In this document: positions 1 to 7,029 of the stretch, one piece after another
Layout: every line of letters begins with the position of its first letter
Position numbering within the stretch: position 1 is the stretch's first letter
Assembly (NCBI GenBank): GCA_049600855.1
Contig: JBMYQA010000164.1
Location: forward strand, 1 to 12,977
Length of the DNA: 12,977 bases
DNA from: JBMYQA01 sp049600855
GTDB lineage: Bacteria; Bacteroidota; Bacteroidia; Cytophagales; Flammeovirgaceae
Direction of reading: 5' to 3'
Program-made: the position numbers and the translations under genes
Notes under the pieces: model-generated
What the model saw: only the letters and a program-made list of their open reading frames with translations
What the model was told of the DNA's origin: nothing
The model's database searches: none

Positions 1-131
1 GAACTTTTTCTTTCGGCTAAACAAAAAACGCAAACAGTCTATAAGTTGTGGATGACTTTATAGAAAATGCGCGTTAGTGTTAAAAATTAGTTACCTTTCG
101 GTTGAACCCAATCAAACCCATGCCTGTTGTA

Positions 132-170
132 TATTTTTGCAGAGGATAAGTGAATGAAAAATACTTTTTG
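132..170 (+). promoter_or_regulatory. Candidate Bacteroidetes-type promoter for bshC
   Basis: TATTTTTG at 132-139 fits the Bacteroidetes -7 consensus TAnnTTTG. Alternatively the TTTG at 136-139 can serve as a -33 element, with a 22-nt spacer to TACTTTTTG at 162-170, which fits -7 apart from one extra T. Either reading puts the transcription start 30-60 nt before the bshC ATG. No Shine-Dalgarno sequence precedes the ATG, which is usual in this phylum. This is a pattern match only. Confidence 0.25.
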
Positions 171-204
171 CCTCTTACATCGTTAACAATCAATACATTA
201 ACCA

Positions 205-1827
205 ATGAGTTCGACAATGACTGATTTAGCCAACCCGGCTGCCACAACCGATGCCTCCCAAACTTTTACGCAACAAATTCAACTACCACTAACGGAAACG
301 AATCAATTTAGTGAGCTATTTTTAGACTACCTAAAGCAAAAAGAAGTCTTGAAGCCGTTTTATGGCGAATTTCCGAAGCTAGCAAACTTTAAAAAGCAAA
401 TTGAAGCTAAGGGAGCGTTTCCTACTCGTCATCGCGAGGTCTTGGTTGAGGCACTGAAAGATCAATATAAAGTCATTGCAAACGCTCCAATTGATCAAAT
501 CAATCAACTAGCAAGTGATAAAACCTTTACGGTTACCACAGGGCATCAGCTCAATATATTTTCTGGGCCATTGTATTTTATCTACAAGATTGTGAGCACC
601 ATCAATTTGGCAAAACAGCTGAAAGAAGCTTATCCCGATTACCATTTTGTGCCTATTTATTGGATGGCTACCGAAGATCATGATTTCGAAGAGATTGCGC
701 ACTTTCGATTGTTTAATCAGCGTTATGAATGGGAAAAGGAGGCAAAAGGGGCAGTAGGCGCGTTATCTACGGAGGGTCTTGAGGCAATTTTGGATCAGAT
801 TGACGAAATGCCTGCGTTTTTTAAACAGGCTTATGGTTCAAAACAGACCTTGTCGCAAGCTACCTTAACCTATGTGCATCATTTATTTGGAGCGCAAGGA
901 TTACTGATTATTGATGCAGATCGTCCTGACTTGAAAGTGCTGTTTTCTGAAGTAATTCAAGGGGATTTACTCACTCAAAAAGTGGCAAACCCAGCGATAG
1001 CAACTACGCAACAGTTAGAAGAGCTTGGGTATAAGTCCCAAATTCATATTCGTGCGATTAATTTTTTCTACCTCAAAGAAAACTTGAGAGAACGAATCGA
1101 AAAAGAAGGAGAAGAATTCAAGGTAGTGAATACGGATTTGACTTTTTCTGAGGATGAACTCAAACAGGAAATCGCTCAATTTCCCGAACGCTTTAGTCCC
1201 AATGTGGTCTTGCGGCCCGTATATCAGGAAATGATACTGCCGAATTTGGCGTACTTAGGCGGACCATCAGAAGTGGCCTATTGGTTGCAATTGAAAGGTG
1301 TATTTGATGCGTTTTCCATCCCTTTTCCCATTGTGATGCCGCGTAATTTCGCGTTGATTGTTAACCAAGGAGTTGCCAAAAGAATGAATAAATTAGAGGT
1401 ACAACCTACTGATTTATTTAAAGATCAAAAAACCTTGAAAGATGAATTAGTAGCTAGGAATGCCACAAATGAAATTAGCATCCAAGCCGAGCTGGAACAA
1501 TTGCAAGATTTATTTGATCAATTAGCTGCTAAGGCCATTGAAGTCGATAAATCGTTAGAAGGTTTTGTGAAAGCGGAAGGTCAGAAATCGGTTAAATCTT
1601 TACAGAATATTGAAAAGCGCCTGAAAAAATCAGAGGAACGCAGGCAAGAAACCTCCATCAATCAGTTGGCTAAGTTGAAAGAGCTGCTTTTCCCAAATAA
1701 TTCAGCTCAAGAGCGCGTAGACAACTTTATGAATTTTTACTTGAACGATGAGCAATTCATTGAAAAGTTATTGAACCAGTTAAATCCCTTAGACTTTCGC
1801 ATGAATATTTTTATGAATTTGAAGTAA
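205..1827 (+). CDS. bshC: Putative cysteine ligase BshC (bacillithiol biosynthesis)
   Basis: BshC is assigned the last step of bacillithiol synthesis, adding cysteine to glucosaminyl-malate (GlcN-Mal) in the cytosol; bacillithiol is the low-molecular-weight thiol of many Firmicutes and Bacteroidetes. The 540-aa length is normal for the family. Visible hallmarks are TTGHQLNIFSGPLYFIYK (residues 111-128), the family's TGQQ...GPLY nucleotide-site signature with His in place of the first Gln; WMATEDHDFEEI (153-164); a central RPVYQEMILPNLAYLGGPSE segment; and a Lys/Glu-rich helical stretch near 440-500 that should form the family's coiled coil. The family core (IQLPLTETNQFSELFLDYL) begins near residue 25, so about 20 N-terminal residues are extra. 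The ATG at 205 follows an in-frame TAA at 199-201; ATG 217 (Met5) is an alternative start. No other bsh gene is in the window. Family assignment is very secure; the reaction comes from family knowledge. Confidence 0.95.
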   Translation: MSSTMTDLANPAATTDASQTFTQQIQLPLTETNQFSELFLDYLKQKEVLKPFYGEFPKLANFKKQIEAKGAFPTRHREVLVEALKDQYKVIANAPIDQINQLASDKTFTVTTGHQLNIFSGPLYFIYKIVSTINLAKQLKEAYPDYHFVPIYWMATEDHDFEEIAHFRLFNQRYEWEKEAKGAVGALSTEGLEAILDQIDEMPAFFKQAYGSKQTLSQATLTYVHHLFGAQGLLIIDADRPDLKVLFSEVIQGDLLTQKVANPAIATTQQLEELGYKSQIHIRAINFFYLKENLRERIEKEGEEFKVVNTDLTFSEDELKQEIAQFPERFSPNVVLRPVYQEMILPNLAYLGGPSEVAYWLQLKGVFDAFSIPFPIVMPRNFALIVNQGVAKRMNKLEVQPTDLFKDQKTLKDELVARNATNEISIQAELEQLQDLFDQLAAKAIEVDKSLEGFVKAEGQKSVKSLQNIEKRLKKSEERRQETSINQLAKLKELLFPNNSAQERVDNFMNFYLNDEQFIEKLLNQLNPLDFRMNIFMNLK

Positions 1828-1844
1828 GTACTCAGTAATAAATG

Positions 1845-1878
1845 AAGGGGCTGGTATTGTGAAATGCTAGCCCTTTTT
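1845..1878 (+). terminator. Intrinsic terminator after bshC
   Basis: The arms GGGCTGGTAT (1848-1857) and ATGCTAGCCC (1864-1873) pair over 10 bp with two G-T wobbles around a 6-nt loop, and run into TTTTT at 1874-1878. Upstream AAG can extend the stem into the T-run. It ends the bshC transcript only 20 nt before the next gene's start, so that gene needs read-through or a promoter inside the bshC 3' end. Confidence 0.75.
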
Positions 1879-1898
1879 CATGGAATAAAGATTGAATA

Positions 1899-2642
1899 TT
1901 GAATACCTGTCTAATCATTCCCTGCTTTAACGAAGCTGAACGAATTCAGCTCGATGCTTTTGCCTTTTTCCTAAAAAGCAATCAGGAAATGCAGTTGTGT
2001 TTTGTGGATGATGGTAGCACCGATGCTACAGTAACTCGATTACAACGTTTGGTGGAACGGTACCCTAATCGTATCCTCATCGTAAAACTAGATGAGAATG
2101 TAGGCAAAGGAGAAGCCATCAGAAGAGGCGCAATTCAGCTACTTGAATGGACGCAAGCGCCGTTTATCGGCTATTTTGATGCAGATTTATCAACCCCATT
2201 GGAAGAAGCGATTCCGATGCTTTTTTACCTGAAAGAAAATCAGGAGTTAAAACTTGTTTTAGGTTCCAGAATTAAGCGAATGGGGGCAAAGGTGGAACGA
2301 AATGAGGGCAGGCACTACATCGGACGTGTTTTTGCCACCTTTGCCAGTATGCTATTAAACTTACCCGTTTACGATACCCAATGTGGGGCCAAGTTATTTA
2401 GAAGAAGCTTAGTCAATGAGCTATTTCAGGAAAAATTCCTTTCAAGGTGGTTATTTGATATCGAAATCATTGCACGCATGATTCGTGTATATGGCCGTGA
2501 AAATATGGCTAGCTATTTACTCGAACATCCACTACAAACTTGGATAGAGAAAGGGAACTCAAAGATTCGGTGGATGGATGTGATGAAGGTGCCGTTTAAG
2601 TTATGGCAAGTATATTATCACTATTTTAGAAGAAATAAGTAG
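1899..2642 (+). CDS. Family 2 glycosyltransferase, DPG-synthase/ALG5-like
   Basis: This is a GT-A fold family 2 glycosyltransferase of 247 aa, resembling dolichyl-phosphate beta-glucosyltransferases. In bacteria such enzymes usually move a sugar from a nucleotide sugar to polyprenyl phosphate at the inner membrane face. Visible motifs are IIPCFNEAERI (6-16), VDDGSTDAT (36-44; sugar-nucleotide site), NVGKGEAIRRG (68-78), FDADLSTPLEE (93-103) with the metal-binding DxD, QCGAKLFRR (161-169) and RWLFDIEII (183-191) with the likely catalytic acidic pair. No membrane segment is seen, so it is probably peripheral. The start is TTG at 1899: an in-frame TGA lies at 1893-1895, and any downstream ATG would remove the first two motifs. 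A purine-rich GGAATAAAG (1882-1890) could be its ribosome site. Substrate and acceptor cannot be told from sequence. Confidence 0.9.
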   Translation: MNTCLIIPCFNEAERIQLDAFAFFLKSNQEMQLCFVDDGSTDATVTRLQRLVERYPNRILIVKLDENVGKGEAIRRGAIQLLEWTQAPFIGYFDADLSTPLEEAIPMLFYLKENQELKLVLGSRIKRMGAKVERNEGRHYIGRVFATFASMLLNLPVYDTQCGAKLFRRSLVNELFQEKFLSRWLFDIEIIARMIRVYGRENMASYLLEHPLQTWIEKGNSKIRWMDVMKVPFKLWQVYYHYFRRNK

Positions 2643-2675
2643 TCAAAACACACGGTGATTTGTTGTTGACTACTT
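2637..2675 (+). repeat. Perfect 10-bp inverted repeat spanning the glycosyltransferase stop codon
   Basis: AAGTAGTCAA (2637-2646) and TTGACTACTT (2666-2675) are exact reverse complements. The inner AACA (2647-2650) and TGTT (2661-2664) extend the stem past a one-base bulge. The left arm contains the TAG stop at 2640-2642. There is no proper T-run, so it may be a transcript-end stabiliser or weak terminator. Confidence 0.45.
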
Positions 2676-2696
2676 CAAACGGATGGATAGGTTTAT

Positions 2697-2741
2697 GGAA
2701 GGGATTAATATCCTTCCTAAAATGTGCTATGATTTTAGGAA
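2697..2741. repeat. Two overlapping inverted repeats between convergent genes
   Basis: GGAAGG (2697-2702) pairs with CCTTCC (2712-2717). TTCCTAAAAT (2714-2723) pairs perfectly with ATTTTAGGAA (2732-2741) around an 8-nt loop. They share bases at 2714-2717, so only one can form fully at a time. The right-hand hairpin ends 2 nt from the stop of the minus-strand gene and is the best candidate for its 3' end, although neither strand has a clear T-run after the stem. Confidence 0.4.
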
Positions 2742-2743
2742 AC

Positions 2744-4306
2744 CTAGCAAACTAGCAATGGTTTTGCCTTTATTAATTGTTGATATTCGTGCAAAATACT
2801 ATTTTTCGAGAGCTTACTTTTTGCCCAAGCTTGTAAACAACGATACTCAAAACTATGGGCATAAATGGGGTCTGTATATTCAATAATAAGTTGTTCGATA
2901 TCTTGGAATACTTTTTTGGGCAGTTCAATTGATGATGCTTGAAAAGCTTTTTTTAGCAGTTTGATGAGTATCAACTCAAATTGAGGAGAATAAGGACGTT
3001 TTTTGAGAAAACGATATACAGAGCGATATAAATAATCTAAATAAATGAGATCGCCCATTTCATAGTGGAGAATTAAACTCAATACACGTATAAAGTCTTG
3101 TAAATAGCAGCTAATAGATTGGTACCTACTTTCTAAGAGCAAATTGCCCCAATATAGGGCCTCTTTGGGACGATCTGTGAGAAAATAAGCAATACAAATG
3201 TGATACTTAACCCTGAAGTCATCTAATGAGTTCATAATAGATTGGTACTCATTAAATAGATTTTTTACCGTTGAGTTTAAAGCTTGTTTCGAATCTTCAT
3301 TAAAAATTTGATATAATAAGGTGATGACCTTTTCGTAAGCTTCACGTTGAATACTTTCATGGGTGAACTTGGTAGGAAGCTGCTGGATAATGGAAACTGA
3401 ATCTATACCATTGTTATTATTTTGTAGGATGATACTAGTTATGGAAAGGTTTAATATACTGCTCATATAGTGCGTTTTCGCGTTTAAGATTTTTTCAGGT
3501 TCAGTATTCCACAATTTTATGAGTTTCTGATAGGAGAGATAGGCATTGTAATGATCTTGAAGCAATTGATGGTAAACGACATATATTTCATGCAAGATAA
3601 TTTTACTACTGAATGGAAGTTGGCTTCGATCAATTTGTAAGATTGGATTAGTCATGATCACCTTGAGATGAATGCGATCTTTTTCATTTTGTATTTTACC
3701 TTTCTCTCTGAAAAGAAATGTAAGTTGGTTTAACACTTCTTTTAATTCTTGCTCTTGTTTTAGGTAATCATTGACTTGCGTATTCTCTTCCAAAAGGGTA
3801 GCAAATTTTCCAGAATCAAAACTATCAGCAACTTGGGTGAACACAAGTCGAGTCCATCGGATGATTTCAGGGATATGGGTAAACCGTTCATGCTCTAAAG
3901 CAAGTTTTCTGACCTTTTTTAGGATTTTAAAGCTCTGGATATGAAGCGATTTGTGATAGAGAATTTCTACTTCGTCTAATAATACTCGGATTTTGAAATC
4001 TATACTTTGGTCACTATATAAAATGCGTAAGCTTTTCAGAATCAAGTCATAGAGCACGTATTTTAAATTAGCCAGTTTTCGTTTATTTAAGGACATACTT
4101 TTATTCAAATGTACATGCAGTTGTTGTTCATCATAAACACGTTGTTGGCTAATCACATCAAACAGTTTAATATAGATATTGCTATCTTTTTTTCGGTAAC
4201 TTCGGGTGAGGTAGAGCTTTACATTTCGTTTTTCAGATTTATTTAAGGACTTGATAAGCATAAACAATCTTTCTTGGACTAAGCCAGATGTTTGGTCTAA
4301 TTTCAT
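2744..4306 (-). CDS. Uncharacterised all-helical (solenoid-like) protein
   Basis: I do not recognise a named domain in this 520-aa protein. It opens with a segment containing LIKSLNKSEKRNVKLYLTR (residues 18-36), followed by IYIKLFDVISQQRVYDEQQL. From memory, this LxxSLxKxEKRxxKL opening and the following KLFD-YDE region are typical of a widespread unnamed group of Bacteroidetes proteins of roughly 500 aa. The rest is rich in Leu, Ile, Lys and Gln in a helical pattern, with pairs such as FKILKKVRKLALEHERF that resemble TPR or other alpha-solenoid repeats, suggesting a protein-interaction scaffold. There is no signal peptide or membrane segment, so it is probably cytosolic. The start at 4306 places the conserved opening near the N-terminus. 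It is convergent with the glycosyltransferase and marks the left edge of the accessory island. Function unknown. Confidence 0.8.
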   Translation of the reverse strand: MKLDQTSGLVQERLFMLIKSLNKSEKRNVKLYLTRSYRKKDSNIYIKLFDVISQQRVYDEQQLHVHLNKSMSLNKRKLANLKYVLYDLILKSLRILYSDQSIDFKIRVLLDEVEILYHKSLHIQSFKILKKVRKLALEHERFTHIPEIIRWTRLVFTQVADSFDSGKFATLLEENTQVNDYLKQEQELKEVLNQLTFLFREKGKIQNEKDRIHLKVIMTNPILQIDRSQLPFSSKIILHEIYVVYHQLLQDHYNAYLSYQKLIKLWNTEPEKILNAKTHYMSSILNLSITSIILQNNNNGIDSVSIIQQLPTKFTHESIQREAYEKVITLLYQIFNEDSKQALNSTVKNLFNEYQSIMNSLDDFRVKYHICIAYFLTDRPKEALYWGNLLLESRYQSISCYLQDFIRVLSLILHYEMGDLIYLDYLYRSVYRFLKKRPYSPQFELILIKLLKKAFQASSIELPKKVFQDIEQLIIEYTDPIYAHSFEYRCLQAWAKSKLSKNSILHEYQQLIKAKPLLVC

Positions 4307-4880
4307 AATGATTAGTAGTATAAGGTACTTTAAATTTAATTTGCTAATTAGATGTGAAGATATTCCCAGCTATTAACAAAGAGCAAACCGTATTTTCCAT
4401 GAAATCATAAATTCAACTGAGCATACTTATGAGGTAAAGCATGAAAATTATAGAGCGCTGTTAGCTACATTTTATGATTCATTGGAAATAGATAGAACGC
4501 CTTATCGTATGGTGTGATAAGGTAGGTACTTGCTCTTGAAGCATACAGAAATACGTTTACAGCGCGAAGGTGAAAAGAAATCATACCTAGTACTATCCAT
4601 GAATACTTGTAGGTTTTTACTTTCCGTAGAATGCTAGAGAGAAATACCAATAAACGCTTAGTTAGCGCTCCCTTTCCAAACAATTTCTAAAGAGTTGAAT
4701 TGATGATAATGGCCTTTTTTTGGTTTCCATCCTGCTGATATCCCTCCCAAATTTGCTAGCGAAGATTAAATGAATCTAGTCACAGCATGTAGAATGAGCA
4801 CTCTTCATCACATGTACAAAATCGTGTTATAAGAGTGTAATATGAACTGTACGTTAGATGTCTTTTTTTGAAGCTTTTAC
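4307..4880. other. 574-nt intergenic stretch without a convincing gene
   Basis: This AT-rich stretch should carry the promoter of the minus-strand gene ending at 2744 and that of the island's first gene. CCTTATC (4500-4506) and GATAAGG (4516-4522) form a 7-bp inverted repeat with a 9-nt loop. One plus frame, from just after a TAA near 4375 to the TGA at about 4512, stays open for roughly 43 codons and looks protein-like (for example RALLATFYDSLEIDRTPYRMV without a usable early start), so it may be a gene relic. A 72-codon minus-strand frame (4465-4683) has no family resemblance and unlikely composition. I found no tRNA, rRNA or IS end. Confidence 0.5.
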
Positions 4881-4919
4881 AGGCGGAATCCGAAAAGCCT
4901 ATTGCAACTAGAGTAGGAA
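4881..4919 (+). promoter_or_regulatory. Conserved leader element, copy 1
   Basis: AGGC (4881-4884), GG-AAT-CC, GAAAA, then GCCT (4897-4900) can fold as a 6-bp hairpin with a triloop and a 5-nt A-rich bulge on the 3' side. A 9-nt linker, the longest of the six, leads to AGAGTAGGAA (4910-4919). The ATG of the first paralogue is 23 nt further on. A T-rich tract with CTTTTAC precedes it, similar to the CTTTTCA before copy 2. Confidence 0.8.
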
Positions 4920-4942
4920 TGATCACTTCAATCTAAAATAAG

Positions 4943-5545
4943 ATGGCAACTCGTTACAATATTGATTTTATAAATGATACGAGTGAAACGTGGATCTTTT
5001 GCGTCTATGTCAAGTATCCTAAATCTCCGGGCATTAAGAGTGTAGCCTGGAAACAAACGACTATTCCGACAAAGGGCGAATCTGGAGTAGCATGGACTTA
5101 CCAGATACAAGCATGTATTGTGGATTACAAACAAAGAGGAGATAAAGGGGTATACAAAGCTTCACAAATTTTAGATGCCGCCTTAGGGCAACGCTGGAAG
5201 TGTGTATTTAAAGAGCACGTGCAGCAGCTTGTTTTAGACGGAAATGCACAGGATGGAGACCAGTTACGCATTGCCAATCAATCGAACCACCGAGCCAGCT
5301 TGGGCATTGGCATTGATGGCACAGTAGCAGCAATTAAAGAGAATGTATTCAACGATAACAGTGCACAGTTCGAAGCAGATCCCAAGGTATTTGTAGCGGT
5401 ATATAAAGATTTGACTCGAGGTGAAATTATCAGCAGTAATCAGATTCATTCACCAATTGAGGTATTGTTTGAAGGAGGCTTAACGAGTAAAACATTTAGA
5501 GCATCAGAGAATGGCGCAACCTTCGTGTTTCGGGAGGTATCATAA
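4943..5545 (+). CDS. Tandem paralogue 1: ~200-aa soluble protein of unknown function
   Basis: This 200-aa protein is the first and most divergent of three tandem copies, about 70% identical to the third by manual count, aligning without gaps apart from one extra Ala at position 2. No signal peptide or membrane helix is present. Its pattern suggests a beta-rich fold: alternating aromatic strands (YNIDFIND, TWIFCVYV), turns (SPGIKSVAWKQTTIP) and a conserved IANQSN...LGIGIDG segment about 110-125. Trp and three Cys (FCVY, ACIVDYK, WKC) are conserved in all copies. I recall similar unnamed proteins with a WTFCVYQ...SVAWKQTT...SGVEW pattern in other bacteria, but know no function. Leader copy 1 lies 23 nt before the ATG. 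G+C near 43% matches its sister genes. Confidence 0.85.
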   Translation: MATRYNIDFINDTSETWIFCVYVKYPKSPGIKSVAWKQTTIPTKGESGVAWTYQIQACIVDYKQRGDKGVYKASQILDAALGQRWKCVFKEHVQQLVLDGNAQDGDQLRIANQSNHRASLGIGIDGTVAAIKENVFNDNSAQFEADPKVFVAVYKDLTRGEIISSNQIHSPIEVLFEGGLTSKTFRASENGATFVFREVS

Positions 5546-5574
5546 ACAGCTGTTTTTTATTCATAAACTTTTCA

Positions 5575-5610
5575 AGGCGGTATCCGAAAAGCCTGTAAAC
5601 AGAGTAGGAA
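5575..5610 (+). promoter_or_regulatory. Conserved leader element, copy 2
   Basis: Same architecture: AGGC-GG-TAT-CC, GAAAA, GCCT (5591-5594), 6-nt linker, AGAGTAGGAA (5601-5610), then 22 nt to the ATG at 5633. The only change in the hairpin is A to T in the triloop, which leaves the pairing intact. It sits in an 87-nt gap between paralogues 1 and 2, preceded by T-rich sequence ending CTTTTCA. Confidence 0.85.
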
Positions 5611-5632
5611 TCAATCTTCAAAAATAATCAAC

Positions 5633-6232
5633 ATGACTCGGTACACGATTGAGTTTGAAAACAAGACCGATGAAACGTGGACTTTTTGTGTTTATCAGGA
5701 TTATCCGAATTCTCCTGGAATTCAGAGTGTAGCCTGGAAACAAACCACCATTCCTACACAAGGAGTATCTGGCGTAGAGTGGGCAACCCAATACCAAGCT
5801 TGTGTAGTTGATTACAAGCAAATTGGCGGTAGAGGCGTTTTTAAAGCTTCCCAAACCCTAAATGCTCGATTAGGGCAGTATTGGAAATGTACATTTAAAG
5901 ATAAGGTGCAACAATTACTATTAGACGGTCGCGCCGATGATGGCGATCAACTCGTAATTGCCAATCAATCTAACCTGAAGGCAAACTTAGGCATTGGTAT
6001 GGATGGTGACGTTGCCGCAGTAAAAGCAGATGTGCTTAACAATAACAGCGCACAATTTGAAGCGACCCCCAAATACTACGTAGCGGTGTACAAAGACTTA
6101 ACACACGGCGAAATTATCACAAGTAATCAACTTCATGAACCGGTAGAAGTATCGTTTGAAGGCGGGTTGACCTCTAAGCGATTTCGTGCAGCGGGTAAGG
6201 GGGACACCTTTGTGTTAGAGGAAATCTCTTAA
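5633..6232 (+). CDS. Tandem paralogue 2: ~200-aa soluble protein of unknown function
   Basis: This 199-aa copy aligns end to end without gaps with the third paralogue at about 78% identity (manual count, 43 differences). It shares Cys19, Cys57 and Cys86, Trp16, Trp35, Trp50 and Trp84, and the segments NSPGIQSVAWKQTTIPTQG, KASQTLNARLGQYWKC, LGIGMDGDVAA and YYVAVYKDL. Divergence is concentrated in the last 25 residues and in charged surface-like positions, as expected of a beta-sandwich core with variable faces; that fold is inference. There is no export signal. The leader element is repeated before it rather than shared with the upstream gene, so the copies may be transcribed or regulated separately. 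No terminator is visible after it. Confidence 0.88.
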   Translation: MTRYTIEFENKTDETWTFCVYQDYPNSPGIQSVAWKQTTIPTQGVSGVEWATQYQACVVDYKQIGGRGVFKASQTLNARLGQYWKCTFKDKVQQLLLDGRADDGDQLVIANQSNLKANLGIGMDGDVAAVKADVLNNNSAQFEATPKYYVAVYKDLTHGEIITSNQLHEPVEVSFEGGLTSKRFRAAGKGDTFVLEEIS

Positions 6233-6257
6233 CGATTTATATCCAAATTATTTTCAA

Positions 6258-6294
6258 AGGCGGAATCCGAAAAGCCTGTAAAATAGAGTAGGAA
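6258..6294 (+). promoter_or_regulatory. Conserved leader element, copy 3
   Basis: AGGC-GG-AAT-CC, GAAAA, GCCT (6274-6277), 7-nt linker, AGAGTAGGAA (6285-6294), then 24 nt to the ATG at 6319. The hairpin part is identical to copy 1, although linker and downstream spacer differ. TTATTTTCAA lies immediately before it. Confidence 0.85.
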
Positions 6295-6318
6295 TAACCT
6301 TCACTTAATTAAATTAAA

Positions 6319-6918
6319 ATGTCAAGGTATACAATTGAATTCACAAACAAAACGACTTCTACTTGGACTTTTTGTGTCTATCAGAAATATCCAAACTCTC
6401 CTGGTATTAAGAGTGTAGCTTGGAAACAAACCACCATTCCTACACAAGGACAATCAGGTGTGGAGTGGAATACACAATACCAAGCTTGTATCGTAGACTA
6501 CAAGCAAGTGGGTGGCAAAGGGGTATACAAAGCTAGTCAGACCTTAAATGCAAATTTAGGGCAGCGCTGGAAGTGTGTGTTTCAGGATAAGGTACAACAA
6601 TTGTTGAAAGACGGTAAGGCGGATGATGGTGGGCAGTTGGTCATTGCCAACCAGTCGAACCGCAAGGCAAACTTAGGCATCGGTATGGATGGTGATGTAG
6701 CAGCGATCAAAGAAGATGTATACAGTGCCAATAGCGCACAATTTGATGCTACCCCAAAATATTATGTAGCGGTATATAAAGACTTAGAGCACGGCGAAAT
6801 CATCACAAGTAACCAAATTCACGAGCCCATTGAAGTGGCATTTGAAGGTGGTTTGATGGCAAAAAAATACGAAGCGGTAGAGGAAGGAGCCACCTTCGTA
6901 TTCAGAGAAGTGGACTAA
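6319..6918 (+). CDS. Tandem paralogue 3: ~200-aa soluble protein of unknown function
   Basis: This is the third 199-aa copy. From N to C it shows strand-like RYTIEFTNKT, TWTFCVYQKY (Cys19), SVAWKQTTIP (32-41), SGVEWNTQYQAC (46-57), KASQTLNANLGQRWKC (71-86), VIANQSNRKANLGIGMDG, FDATPKYYVAVYKDLEHGEIITSNQ-like strands and a C-terminal EGGL...GATFVF strand. No catalytic motif is apparent; conserved Trp, Gly and Asn suggest a structural or ligand-binding fold. A strong terminator ends the transcript 20 nt after the stop, so the three paralogues form one block before the AT-rich gene. Function unknown; homology among the three is certain. Confidence 0.88.
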   Translation: MSRYTIEFTNKTTSTWTFCVYQKYPNSPGIKSVAWKQTTIPTQGQSGVEWNTQYQACIVDYKQVGGKGVYKASQTLNANLGQRWKCVFQDKVQQLLKDGKADDGGQLVIANQSNRKANLGIGMDGDVAAIKEDVYSANSAQFDATPKYYVAVYKDLEHGEIITSNQIHEPIEVAFEGGLMAKKYEAVEEGATFVFREVD

Positions 6919-6937
6919 GCAAGTAGTACTTTTCTCG

Positions 6938-6972
6938 GCAAGTGGCTGTCCCTAGCAGTCACTTGCATTTTT
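6938..6972 (+). terminator. Strong intrinsic terminator closing the paralogue block
   Basis: GCAAGTGGCTGT (6938-6949) pairs over 12 bp with GCAGTCACTTGC (6955-6966), with two G-T wobbles and loop CCCTA. A single A is followed by TTTTT (6968-6972). A near-copy with a compensatory change lies at 8623-8657. Leader copy 4 begins 6 nt after the T-run, so the next module needs its own promoter or read-through. Confidence 0.8.
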
Positions 6973-6978
6973 AGTGAA

Positions 6979-7013
6979 AGGCGGAATCTGAAAAGCCTGA
7001 GATAGAGTAGGAA
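6979..7013 (+). promoter_or_regulatory. Conserved leader element, copy 4
   Basis: AGGC-GG-AAT-CT, GAAAA, GCCT (6995-6998), 5-nt linker, AGAGTAGGAA (7004-7013), then 16 nt to the ATG at 7030, the shortest spacing of the set. CC has become CT, which turns a G-C pair into G-U and keeps the stem. It precedes a gene unrelated to the paralogues. Confidence 0.8.
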
Positions 7014-7029
7014 GATTAATACTCAGATT

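Noticed and set aside
2683..2886. 67-codon plus-strand frame
   Set aside because: It overlaps the 3' end of the minus-strand helical protein gene and crosses the inverted-repeat cluster; no recognisable protein character.
4465..4683. 72-codon minus-strand frame in the intergenic region
   Set aside because: No family resemblance, no leader or convincing start context, and composition typical of a chance frame in AT-rich DNA.
4881..4919. Known riboswitch classes such as c-di-GMP-I, preQ1 or cobalamin
   Set aside because: Only short resemblances (AAAGCC, GTAGG) are shared; the defining conserved cores and overall size of those classes are missing.
4943..5854. Minus-strand frames opposite paralogues 1 and 2 (4928-5134, 5264-5449, 5618-5854)
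   Set aside because: They are antisense to well-conserved paralogous genes, and their similarity to each other merely mirrors the duplication.
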